Below are positions 33,151 through 42,705 of a stretch of 64,000 nt of DNA, piece by piece. This stretch comes from an uncultured Candidatus Poseidoniales archaeon. GTDB taxonomy: Archaea; Thermoplasmatota; Poseidoniia; Poseidoniales; Poseidoniaceae. The position numbers and the translations under genes were made by a program. The stretch's first letter is position 1; each line of letters begins with the position of its first letter. Under the pieces are notes generated by a model, which saw only the letters and a list, made by a program, of their open reading frames with translations, did no database searches and had not been told where the DNA came from. The DNA lies in NCBI GenBank assembly GCA_905182185.1, contig CAJJAP010000009.1:1-64000 (forward strand), read 5' to 3'.

Positions 33151-33693
33151 ATGAGCCTAAGCATATCTGATATAGCACCGAGTTTCAATCTTAAAAATGC
33201 AAATCCAAAGCATGGAGGAGAAATGGTTTCTCTTGAGCAAGCCAAAGGAGAGAATGGTATTGTAGTTGTTTTTGAATGCAATCATTGCCCATATGTCGTT
33301 GCTAGTTTTTCAAGAATGGACGCTATGGCTGAATACTGTGCTAGTGTGGGAATCGGTTATGTTGGAATCAATTCTAATGATGCAAATAATTACCCAGACG
33401 ACTCCTTTGAAAATATGGTCAAGAGGTCGAATAAGGGATTGCCATACTCATATTTGTATGATGCAACACAACAGGTTGCACAACATTATGGGGCTAAGCG
33501 AACACCCGAGTTTTTCTTATTCAATTCACAACTCGAACTGGTCTATCAAGGAAGAATGGACGATTCCCCCCGCAATCCTACAGAAGTCACAACATCTGAG
33601 TTATCTGATGCCATAACATCAACACTAGCGGGAAAAACACCAGATGTAGTTGAAACAGATTCAATTGGTTGTTCTGTAAAATGGAAGATGTGA
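33151..33693 (+). CDS. thioredoxin-fold/AhpC-TSA-like protein
   Basis: MSLSISDIAPSFNL…VVVFECNHCPYVVASFSRMDAMAEYC…GAKRTPEFFLFN. Confidence 0.8.
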   Translation: MSLSISDIAPSFNLKNANPKHGGEMVSLEQAKGENGIVVVFECNHCPYVVASFSRMDAMAEYCASVGIGYVGINSNDANNYPDDSFENMVKRSNKGLPYSYLYDATQQVAQHYGAKRTPEFFLFNSQLELVYQGRMDDSPRNPTEVTTSELSDAITSTLAGKTPDVVETDSIGCSVKWKM

Positions 33694-33729
33694 GTTCTGA
33701 TAAGAACTGTAACTGAACAAACTACCCGC

Positions 33730-34344
33730 TTACGAATCTAAGAGGTCCATTGCCTCAGTCAGCAAAGTCTGGTTAGCCCAGTACACTTTACTTCTCCACA
33801 ATGTTTTACCATCTCCATCAATCAAAGTAAATGATGGAGTTACGGGGTTATCAAAAGCAGTACTGTAACTATAATCTGTATTTTGTCCAGTATCCATATC
33901 TATTGCAGATTGCCCTTCATCTGGAATCAATACTGGCCACAGGGATTGTGTTGAACTATTTTCGGACGCATATACGTCAATTACTTGTTCTCTTGATTCA
34001 AAAGAAGGATATCTGTGGATACTGATTATTCTAGTATCATTGGATATGTTTCCTTCTCGCATCGAGTCGGCAATCATTCCGGTCCAATCATGGCAACCCG
34101 AGCAACCAGTAGCAACCCATAGAATCAGAGTCTTTTCCCCATTAGCATCAGCCAGTAAATCCATCTGCTGGCCTCTATCTATATCTCGGCCAGCAGTATC
34201 TGCTACCAAGTTTAATTTCTCAGGTAGTTCAGTTTCTTGTTCCATTTCTTCCCCAGTAGCACCCATCTCTTGAGAATTAATACAGCCAGGGACAATTAGT
34301 AGTAAAATTATGACAAAACTGATTGCCTGTAGATTAGTCGCCAT
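33730..34344 (-). CDS. thioredoxin-like lipoprotein
   Basis: Lipobox LIVPGC; LILWVATGCSGCHDWTGMIADSM CxxC motif. Confidence 0.7.
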   Translation of the reverse strand: MATNLQAISFVIILLLIVPGCINSQEMGATGEEMEQETELPEKLNLVADTAGRDIDRGQQMDLLADANGEKTLILWVATGCSGCHDWTGMIADSMREGNISNDTRIISIHRYPSFESREQVIDVYASENSSTQSLWPVLIPDEGQSAIDMDTGQNTDYSYSTAFDNPVTPSFTLIDGDGKTLWRSKVYWANQTLLTEAMDLLDS

Positions 34345-34493
34345 AGCAATAGTTTAGGGCATTGACCTTTGAAGACTTGTTTAAATTCTAATCCACTATA
34401 ATTGACAAACATTCTAATTTTCAATGATATACTAGCACATACCAATCAATTTCCTATTTTTATCCCAAATCTACAACAAGTCCCGGCCGCCCG

Positions 34494-35168
34494 TTGCAGA
34501 TTGGTCAAATGGATATAGCGGGCGGGTTCTGGCAACAGATAGACAGTTGGGCAAGTCCCGTAATAGGGGCGTTACTAATCCCTATCGCCATTTTTTTGCT
34601 ACTATTCGGTTCAAAATACATCAAAGTATTTTCATTCTTTATCGGTTGCTCAATAGGTTTTTTGTCCAGTTCAATGCTATATGGCCAATTAGGAGATCTG
34701 GTGACTATACCTGCTGCTAATTTCACACTCATTGCGACAATTGGTTGTGGGGTGTTATCCTTATTACTCATTGGTTTGGTATCAGTTACAGTGACAATTT
34801 CCATTTCACTCTATGTGATGTTTGGGTTAATGTCTGTATTAGAAAGCAATGGATATGATTTAGAATTAGAATTACTAGGCGGCGGATTATTCCTTCTTTC
34901 ATATTTTATGAATCGTTTTTTGAAAAAGAATGTGTATGTTTTTGGGTCTGCAGCACTGGGTGCTTTAATGACAATATACGGCATCCTAATGCTTCTCGGG
35001 CGAATACCATCTCAGGTCGACTTGGGCGGTTTAATAATACAAATCGGCGTCTTTGGGTTATTCATAAGTTCATTTACATTCCAACTATATCACATTAAGA
35101 AAATGAAAAAAGAGGAAGAGGACGAAGAACTTAGGACAGTACCAAAATATCTAGAAAAGAATAACTAG
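34494..35168 (+). CDS. multi-TM protein (TMEM198/DUF4203-like)
   Basis: About seven hydrophobic segments, charged C-terminal tail. Confidence 0.5.
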   Translation: MQIGQMDIAGGFWQQIDSWASPVIGALLIPIAIFLLLFGSKYIKVFSFFIGCSIGFLSSSMLYGQLGDLVTIPAANFTLIATIGCGVLSLLLIGLVSVTVTISISLYVMFGLMSVLESNGYDLELELLGGGLFLLSYFMNRFLKKNVYVFGSAALGALMTIYGILMLLGRIPSQVDLGGLIIQIGVFGLFISSFTFQLYHIKKMKKEEEDEELRTVPKYLEKNN

Positions 35169-35245
35169 GGCAAATCCAACCACGGGTGGTTGAAAAGAGT
35201 CCTTCGTTGCGGCGAATTTAAAACCCCTTTCCAGATGGGAAAGTT

Positions 35246-35590
35246 ATGTCGATCATCGAAGCATACAACGAAGCATGGGACACCGCAAACGCCGAAGCAC
35301 TCGATGAGATCATTCACGATGATTTCGTCTTCAACCCTCACGTCGGCGGGCACACCATGAGTAAATCCGACATGATGGGATTCGTCAGTGGCGACAGTAT
35401 GCCAACCTCAGAAAACAACAGAATCTTGTTCGAAAACGATGAAGTTGGTGTTGCTCACTCTATTGTTCACTTTGCAAACGATTCTGACTCTGAAGCTGTC
35501 ATGTCATTTATGCGATTCAAAGACGGTAAAATCATTTCAATGGAAACCGGTGCAACGCCACTCTCCGAAGATTACAAACTCGTGGGATGA
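35246..35590 (+). CDS. SnoaL/NTF2-like protein
   Basis: IIEAYNEAWDTANAEALDEIIHDDFVFNPHVGG…MRFKDGKIISMETGATPL. Confidence 0.75.
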   Translation: MSIIEAYNEAWDTANAEALDEIIHDDFVFNPHVGGHTMSKSDMMGFVSGDSMPTSENNRILFENDEVGVAHSIVHFANDSDSEAVMSFMRFKDGKIISMETGATPLSEDYKLVG

Positions 35591-35663
35591 AATGCGATTA
35601 ACCACATAGTTTAAATATTTCAGGAAATCACTTTTGATAGTGATTACTTCAAACAAAGTAAGA

Positions 35664-36027
35664 TTATTCAACAATTTTTTCAATGTTGAAACTTTCCCCC
35701 TCATGCCCCCACTTCAGCACGCCTGGATTATCTTCCTCAATCATGAAACGCTTGGCAGCAAATTCATTCCCCCCATTTAGGGTGAGGTGGGTCAAACAGT
35801 AACACAATTCGTGTACTATACATTCCAAAAGATCCCACGCCAGCTTTTGCAGGTATTCCATCGACTAGAACATCGTGCATTATTGGGGCTTCGGTATTTG
35901 GATTTTCTTCAAATCCATGGCTATCATTCTCTACTGCTAAAGATGTTTCAGTTGCAGGTTCGGTATTTATTTTAGGTTTTAAGGCCATGAGGTTGTATAA
36001 CGCCCACTCTATTTTAAATCTTATCAT
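35664..36027 (-). CDS. hypothetical protein, probably frameshifted
   Basis: Overlapping ORFs 35764-36027 and 35664-35861 on the same strand in different frames, neither complete-looking alone. Confidence 0.3.
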
Positions 36028-36067
36028 TTTTATTCATTCGAAATAGCTGTGGGGCAAGTATTTACTC

Positions 36068-36231
36068 CTAATACCCGCTAAACTGGACAATAGCGAGACC
36101 TAGCCCCAAAATCGATACAAATATAAAACAAAAAAGGCTATTTCCCAATCAGCATTTGCAAGGTAATCAAATGTGACTAGGCCCAAGCCGGTAAACATTC
36201 TGACAGTCCTATCAAATCCACTCAAATTCAT
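36068..36231 (-). CDS. DUF2892/YgaP-like small membrane protein, frameshift at an A6 run (36130-36135)
   Basis: MNLSGFDRTVRMFTGLGLVTFDYLANADWEIAF then, after a frame change, CFIFVSILGLGLAIVQFSGY*; matches the MNxxxxDRxxRxxxGLxL pattern of DUF2892. Confidence 0.5.
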
Positions 36232-36240
36232 ATCAATTCC

Positions 36241-37242
36241 TCAAACTTTTGCCATTACTCCGCTTACAATGTTGAATGGTTCAAACAGACGTTTCCAAGG
36301 AAGGTGTTCCGATCCAGCCATCTCATATGCTTGCTGAATCAATGCCATTGAAGCGATTCTCGGAACTAAACCTTTCAAATAATAATCAATCCATGTGTGC
36401 AAGTAAGCTCTCTGAGATTTGGGTAAATCCTTTGGCAATCGCCCGACAGCACGACGTAAAGCTGCTGCGACATATCTCTTCTCAACATTATGCCCCATGT
36501 ACTCTTGTGCCATAGTAATATATTCCAGTGCTAATTCACCAATCGATTTGTTTTCAGGGTTTACTGCCAACAAATTTCCAAGTATTCGAGTGGATTTAGG
36601 TGAGCGGCTTTGCAATAGCAGTTTGTGTTCACTATGAAATTGCTGTAAATTAAATATGGTCCAACCTCTTTCCTCATTTTTCCACCATAGGTCCATCATT
36701 GCAACACGAGCAAGAAAGTTTTCAGCCTGAATTGGTTCACTTAAGCGTCCTTCTTCAATAGCAGGGATATGTGGGTAAAGGGTAGTGAATATCATTGAGA
36801 AAAGACCAGTCCCATTTTTTTGCGGATGGTTGTTTTCACTGTAAACCTTAACTCGCTCAAGGCCACAACTGGGAGAGCCTTTCTTGAAAACAATCCCCGA
36901 TATTTTTTGATTGATCAAAGAATCAGATTGTAATTCACTCCATTCAGCCATTTTTTGAGTATAGTCTTTGCCAGATTTAGGTTCAATGATACGGATTCCA
37001 AGCGGGCTATCTACCAGTCTTATTGTAGGTCTAGGAGTGCCTAGTCCAATGCCTACTTCAGGGCAAAAAGAAACCTTTTCAATGAAATCATTTAATCGGT
37101 CAAACAACGCAAAATTACAATGTCCACCATTATAGCGTACATTTTGTCCCAATAAGCATGCAGAAACTGCTACTTTAGGTACAGATTCAGGTTTCTCCAT
37201 AGTGTTGCCATACTGATACAATATATATACGATAGTTTTCAA
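36241..37242 (-). CDS. DUF523-DUF1722 fusion protein
   Basis: VAVSACLLGQNVRYNGGHC (DUF523), EHKLLLQSRSPKSTRILGNLLA (DUF1722/YbgA). Confidence 0.88.
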   Translation of the reverse strand: MKTIVYILYQYGNTMEKPESVPKVAVSACLLGQNVRYNGGHCNFALFDRLNDFIEKVSFCPEVGIGLGTPRPTIRLVDSPLGIRIIEPKSGKDYTQKMAEWSELQSDSLINQKISGIVFKKGSPSCGLERVKVYSENNHPQKNGTGLFSMIFTTLYPHIPAIEEGRLSEPIQAENFLARVAMMDLWWKNEERGWTIFNLQQFHSEHKLLLQSRSPKSTRILGNLLAVNPENKSIGELALEYITMAQEYMGHNVEKRYVAAALRRAVGRLPKDLPKSQRAYLHTWIDYYLKGLVPRIASMALIQQAYEMAGSEHLPWKRLFEPFNIVSGVMAKV

Positions 37243-37266
37243 CCAAGGGTTACAAATTGAATAAAA

Positions 37267-37794
37267 TCACCATGGATATTTCAAAACCCATAAGATTCCA
37301 TCATTGATAATAACTTGGATTGCGAACATCATTGCCCCAATAATTGGCCAAATCGTCCCAGGCTGAATCTTATTCTGATGAGCACTCAAAGCAAACATTC
37401 CAAGAAGTATATTTCCTAAACAAACGAGTAATAGATTCCCAATCACCAACCATTTTGTCCAAGAGTAATCGGTACGGACGTGGAATGCAGTTAATTCAAG
37501 CCAAAGGCAAGAAGGAATCAAGATCAATAAGAACGCAATGAGCAAGCGAGTATGCCCGCCGTCATTTCCACTAGTCCAAGGCCATTGAACTGTTTCTACG
37601 GCTGCAGCATCCCACCGATAGAGGAAATACCACCACATTATCAGGAATCCAATCGTTGCAATGAACATACATGCGACATTAAGCGGCTGCCAAGATTCAG
37701 GAATACCACCCCACAGTAGTTCTGGATTATCCATTCGATAAATTCCAATAACATACGACACCAATACCATCGGACCCAAGATGTATAAAATCAA
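37267..37794 (-). CDS. multi-TM membrane protein
   Basis: 175-aa ORF, four or more hydrophobic segments. Confidence 0.6.
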   Translation of the reverse strand: MILYILGPMVLVSYVIGIYRMDNPELLWGGIPESWQPLNVACMFIATIGFLIMWWYFLYRWDAAAVETVQWPWTSGNDGGHTRLLIAFLLILIPSCLWLELTAFHVRTDYSWTKWLVIGNLLLVCLGNILLGMFALSAHQNKIQPGTIWPIIGAMMFAIQVIINDGILWVLKYPW

Positions 37795-37944
37795 TCTAAT
37801 AGATTTGAACGAATGCGATTATGAAGAACTACTAAACAATTAAATTTGTACCTTCAGAAGAAGTTATTAAAGAAAATGAAGAATTAAAAAATATCCAAAA
37901 CATCTAGAACAGGTTTATCATTACTAGCGAACTCACCGATTTAG

Positions 37945-38950
37945 ATGAGGTCTCTTGCGTTGATACTTTCCTGTTTGATGCTATGTGCGTCATTAGGGGG
38001 TTGTTTAGGTGCGCAAGAGCAAGAAGAAATAACCTCAGAACCGACTGACACAACCTCTCTAAGAGTTAACCACATCCAGGTCAAGGGAACTCATAATTCG
38101 TATCATCTAAAGCCGATAGGTCCAACAATTCGCGCCTACGATTACTCTCATGAACCCCTTGATACACAAGCCCAACAATTTGGAGTAAGGCAATTTGAGA
38201 TTGATGTTTACTATAACGATATAGCAATTACAAGTCTATCATAATCAATATGATAGCAGAACTACCTGTCAAACATTGCAACAATGTTTGCAAGTACTAC
38301 TAGAGTGGAGCGACTCAACACCAAACCATGTCCCTCTAACGATTTGGATCGAGCCAAAAGAATGGACTTGGGCTGCGGTTGATGATACTACGGTGATCCA
38401 AGCTCAAGATATGTTAGATGATTTGGAACAAGAAATTAATTCAGCGTGGCCAGAAGAGAAGATAATCACTCCTGATAATGTTCGCGGAGAGCATCCAGAT
38501 CTTTCAACTGCGGTAACTACTACTGGGTGGCCATTGCTTGATTCTTCAAGAGGAAAAGCCATTTTCGTATTACTGGGGGGTGGCGATTTGCGTACAGATT
38601 ACCATTCTAAATTTCCAAACTTAGAAAACGCTACAATGTTCACAATGTCTGTGGAGAATACTCCTGAGTCAGCAATATTTTCCAATACCAATCCAATAGG
38701 TGATGCTGAAGAGATACAAGCATTGGTTGAGGCGGGCTATATCGTAAGAAGTCGTGCAGATGATGCCGAAGGTGGTGAAGCGGATACTAATGAGACCGAG
38801 CGCCGTGACAAAGCAATTGAAATCGGGGCCCATTCAATCTCAACGGATTATCCAACCCAAGTCGATGGCATTGAATATTGGCTTGATTTGAATGTAAGGT
38901 GCAATCCCATTTCTGCACCAATTGATTGTTCAGATGATGCAATTGAATGA
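37945..38950 (+). CDS. Ca2+-dependent phosphoinositide phospholipase C-like lipoprotein, frameshift near 38230
   Basis: Lipobox ASLGGC; HIQVKGTHNSYHLKP…REFEIDVYY-like motif, then (VYHNQYDSRTT)CQTLQQCLQVLLEWSDSTPNHVPLTIWIEPK in another frame. Confidence 0.75.
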
Positions 38951-38989
38951 TATAGGAAATACTATTCAACTGCAAGTGAAGGAAATAAT

Positions 38990-40651
38990 ATGGACGATGC
39001 GAAGCCAATGCAACCGCAAGATGCCCCGCTCGCTGCCCACCCGCAACCCCCCACAATGCAGCCTAGTGATGGTAACGGAGATCTGCATGCTGCCGAGGTA
39101 ACGATTACCGCCCCCCATACGGAGCCTGTAAAACACTCCCTTAGCCATACTGTTTGGATTAGCACAGGCTTAATTGTAGTCGCTATACTTTTGGCAATGT
39201 TTGGGGCGTTATCAGATAATTGGGCTGTTGAAGAGGAATCAGAAACCATTGAGGGATTTGGGACTGAAGTTACAATAAAAACTGAAAGTAAAATTGGCCT
39301 TGACGATTTCTCATCTACTGTGTGTATCGATGGTAATTGCACTATAGAGACCTTTGATTTAGGTAGTGTATATGACAATTGTACATCAAATGCTGCAGAC
39401 CTGGAATTAACTTCATCTGAAACAGAAGAAATTTGTGGCGGCTTAGGAGATACGGCAAGAGCAGGACTTACTGGAATGATTTTAATCACAATGGGTATTT
39501 GTGTAATGCTAACCACTCTTCTTGCTACGTTTATGAGTACACGCGGTACTGTATTACCCTATGCTCAGTACTATCCATTTGGAGGCGCTGCATTCACTCT
39601 TGTCGGCGTCGTTGCTTGGAAAACAATATTGCCCGAGGGCGATGCCAGTCTAGGATATAGCGCATGGATGACTATTGCCAGTATTGTTTTGGCAACAGCA
39701 GCTGGTGGGTATACAGTGTACATGGAGAGGACTCCACGAATACCAGGGCTAGGTGTACGCGCTCTAACAACAGACCCAGATGCTAGAGAGTTTGTGTTGC
39801 GCGAAAATGCAATGGGCACCAAATCTACCTCTCTTGTCGAACAAGGTAAAGTTCTCCGTTTAGTACATACTAAATTAGACAAGGGCGATATAGTTGCAGA
39901 AGATCATTTTATTATTCAGAAAGAATCCTTAACAGGTTTCACTCATTATCGCTACGATTGGCTTGATAATGGTAAATACATGTGGTGGTTGATGACCGCA
40001 TTTGGAATTATTTCATTATTCAAAGATTCTCAACAATCACCATTGCTCTTAATAGGAGTCTTACTATCATTGGCTCAATTATTTGATCCGGAATTATTGT
40101 CGTTTGAAACCAATTCAAGACGGCACCGTTTGCTTCTGTACAGGCAGGATTCAAACCGAGAGTTAACTAATTTTAGCATGAATCAAATTGATTCCAAAAT
40201 GCAACAATTGCTTAGTGGTGGGCAATTAGATGGCAGCAGTATCGAGGTCAAAGCAGCAGAAATTGAGGAAAAAAGATCTGCTGAAATCATAGCGAAGCAA
40301 GAAGCCGCAGCTGCGCTTGAACTTGCTAAAGTTTCTGCCGAGACAGCACCCGTAATTGCGCCCATTCCAACCCCAATTGCAATACCTGGGATAGAACCAC
40401 CTCAACAGCCAATCGCTGAGGCAGAGCCGATTGTTGCATGGCCTGAAGTAGTTATTCCGGCACCTCCAGCGCCAACTGAGGTACAATCGTCACTGCCGCC
40501 ACCATTGCCACTACCACCTCAAGGGCAACCATTACCTCCACTGCCACTCATCAATGAACCATTACCGCCACCACCTCAAGCACAACCATTACCCCCACTG
40601 CCACTCATCGATGAACCATTACCTCCACCACCACCACTGTGGGGGAACTAA
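38990..40651 (+). CDS. multi-TM protein with proline-rich C-terminus
   Basis: 553-aa ORF, TM segments, C-terminal PLPPLPLINEPLPPPPQAQPLPPLPLIDEPLPPPPP repeats. Confidence 0.7.
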   Translation: MDDAKPMQPQDAPLAAHPQPPTMQPSDGNGDLHAAEVTITAPHTEPVKHSLSHTVWISTGLIVVAILLAMFGALSDNWAVEEESETIEGFGTEVTIKTESKIGLDDFSSTVCIDGNCTIETFDLGSVYDNCTSNAADLELTSSETEEICGGLGDTARAGLTGMILITMGICVMLTTLLATFMSTRGTVLPYAQYYPFGGAAFTLVGVVAWKTILPEGDASLGYSAWMTIASIVLATAAGGYTVYMERTPRIPGLGVRALTTDPDAREFVLRENAMGTKSTSLVEQGKVLRLVHTKLDKGDIVAEDHFIIQKESLTGFTHYRYDWLDNGKYMWWLMTAFGIISLFKDSQQSPLLLIGVLLSLAQLFDPELLSFETNSRRHRLLLYRQDSNRELTNFSMNQIDSKMQQLLSGGQLDGSSIEVKAAEIEEKRSAEIIAKQEAAAALELAKVSAETAPVIAPIPTPIAIPGIEPPQQPIAEAEPIVAWPEVVIPAPPAPTEVQSSLPPPLPLPPQGQPLPPLPLINEPLPPPPQAQPLPPLPLIDEPLPPPPPLWGN

Positions 40652-40721
40652 ACAATATACTCGGATTCGAGCCAAACTTAGCTTCAAACAGGTTTCAAAA
40701 ATGAAACATTAAGGGTGAAAG

Positions 40722-40795
40722 TGGAGCACGGTGAGAGATTTGAACTCCCGTTTCAGGGTCTGCAACCCCGCTCATAACCGCTCTGACAACCGTGC
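40722..40795 (-). tRNA. tRNA-Cys (GCA)
   Basis: Minus-strand GCACGGT…CGGGG-TTGCAGA-CCCTG…GGGAG-TTCAAAT-CTCTC-ACCGTGC-T-CCA; all four arms fold, anticodon GCA, U73 discriminator. Confidence 0.93.
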
Positions 40796-40929
40796 AACAT
40801 CTAATCGGATTGGCCTGCCCTATTTCAACGCGTCTTTGTATTAGATTGCAATTTCATTGCAACTAATTTCCAATAACCAATATAAGGTCAAGATTTTATG
40901 TATGTTGCCATTAACAAAAACGAGCGAAG

Positions 40930-41518
40930 ATGGTGGATGGCGACGATATGCAGCAACACGGAAGTTCAGAACCGGACCTCTCAAACAATTACCAAGTAAA
41001 AGTCTGTCTTCCGGGCGAAGACATCCCAGAATCATATTTCCAATGTAGATATGATGTGTTGCGCCAACCTCTCGGCTTTCCCATTGGCAGTGAGCGCTTG
41101 ATAGATGATAGCGAAGCAATACATGCATGGGTGGAAAAAGAAGGCCTTGTTCTATCCGTTGGCCGAGCCCACCTTATTGACGAATCAAGTGATGGTAGTG
41201 CCGCTGACCACGCAGGCCCAGGCGCGAGTATTTGCCCAGCATTCGGCCCTCTTCAAACCAATAACTTCACAAAATCGCCCCTCGATCCAAATCAGACAAA
41301 TGGGAACTAGGCAACAGGGCAGGAGGCAAGGACTCGCTTCAATCGTACTTTCCACTTTGGAAGCAAACTCTATACAACACTTTTCGGCTAAAACAGGCTT
41401 CTTACAGGCTCGCGAGGCGGCGTTTTCATTCTATCACTCGCAGTACTGGCAGATGATCGACTCACCATATGTAATTGAAAAAATCGGCCCACATCATTCT
41501 ATGATGAAGCGGTTTTGA
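40930..41518 (+). CDS. GNAT-family N-acetyltransferase, frameshift near 41290
   Basis: YFQCRYDVLRQPLGFPIGSE…VLSVGRAHLI then IRQMGTRQQGRRQGLASIVLSTLE…GF in the next frame. Confidence 0.6.
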
Positions 41519-41584
41519 ACTCAATCCTTGATAAACGGTTGATTTTTACCAACTTATGGCATAGAAGACAAACTGCGACCCAAT

Positions 41585-42355
41585 ATGGCAATTGTCAAAG
41601 TGATTGGAGATGAATACGTGATACAAAGCAATACCAACAAGAACGAGTCTTGTTATACTAAATCAAACAGCCTTGAGAGTATGGTGGCCTCAGAGTCTGA
41701 GCAGAAGAAGCGGATAAAGAGCTACATTGAAGCCTTCAAATCATTATCCGAAAAAGACCCAGATGGGTTTGAATCGATAGCTCCCGAATTACTACGGAGA
41801 TCTGTTTGGAATTGGAGAGGGGCGGATCCTTACTTTTCAGAAAGACTATCTCTTTGGCTAGACAAAGAGTGTCTATGGACGCCATTCCATGAAATAATTC
41901 CGAAATCGACAAGCACGGTGTTAGACCGACCTGTTGTAAATGCCCCTTCTAAAGAGCACCTCAGTTCCATTCACAAAGAACTATTTTCACGATTAGAAGA
42001 AAAGTTTGATGGCGATTATAACCGATGGGATGCGGCGATTAGAGACCAATTCATTGTATTGGGGATGCTTGCAATCGCTGGAAAAGGCGGCGAAAAACAA
42101 GGTAGAATGGTCTATAACCTCGGAATTAGTGAAGGGGAAAATGGATTAATTCAAGGATCAAATGCCATTAGGGCTGCCAAAATAGCAATCTCCCGGATGG
42201 CAAGACCAATGAAAATATTCAACCCAGCCAAGGGCCATGGCTATGAAAGAGTTCACAGTTTTAGTGATTCAAATACCGCTGATTTAGTTGCTCGGTATGT
42301 TCTCAGTCAGGATGCTTCAGCATTACTGCCACAATCATTATTGCAGAATAGTTAG
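41585..42355 (+). CDS. hypothetical protein
   Basis: Intact 256-aa ORF; no family recognised. Confidence 0.6.
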   Translation: MAIVKVIGDEYVIQSNTNKNESCYTKSNSLESMVASESEQKKRIKSYIEAFKSLSEKDPDGFESIAPELLRRSVWNWRGADPYFSERLSLWLDKECLWTPFHEIIPKSTSTVLDRPVVNAPSKEHLSSIHKELFSRLEEKFDGDYNRWDAAIRDQFIVLGMLAIAGKGGEKQGRMVYNLGISEGENGLIQGSNAIRAAKIAISRMARPMKIFNPAKGHGYERVHSFSDSNTADLVARYVLSQDASALLPQSLLQNS

Positions 42356-42410
42356 AATTGAGGCACTCCATCGCGCTCTTCATATAGGGTCGTGTTGTTC
42401 CAATTGTTAG

Positions 42411-42429
42411 AGGGAACATTGGGTTCCCT
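42411..42429 (+). other. hairpin A (AGGGAAC-ATTGG-GTTCCCT)
   Basis: 7-bp perfect stem, 5-nt loop, preceded by CAATTG. Confidence 0.6.
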
Positions 42430-42650
42430 ATGATCGACCCGTGGAATACGATGCAATTGGAGAACATAATCAAGGAATATAATAAAGCGAATAAACAAGA
42501 CACTGCGAACCAGTGTCACGCCCGCTCAACAGTGCTTGAGTGCCGTCTAAATCGCTTTAATAATGCCTTGAAAACAACTCGAAGCCAGTGCGCAGCATCG
42601 TATATATCCCAAATTGTGAATCCCATCACGTGGGCTGTACAATTGGAAAG

Positions 42651-42669
42651 AGAGAACAGCGGGTTCTCT
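42651..42669 (+). other. hairpin B (AGAGAAC-AGCGG-GTTCTCT)
   Basis: 7-bp perfect stem, same architecture as hairpin A with a compensatory base-pair change; preceded by CAATTG. Confidence 0.6.
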
Positions 42670-42705
42670 ATGTAAAAACAAACCAAAAATAGGAAGTGAA
42701 AAAAC

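Noticed and set aside
37795-37911. Possible coding remnant (DLNECDYEELLN… KFVPSEEVIKENEELKNIQNI)
   Set aside because: Very AT-rich, no start codon with ribosome-binding site, requires a frameshift; insufficient support.
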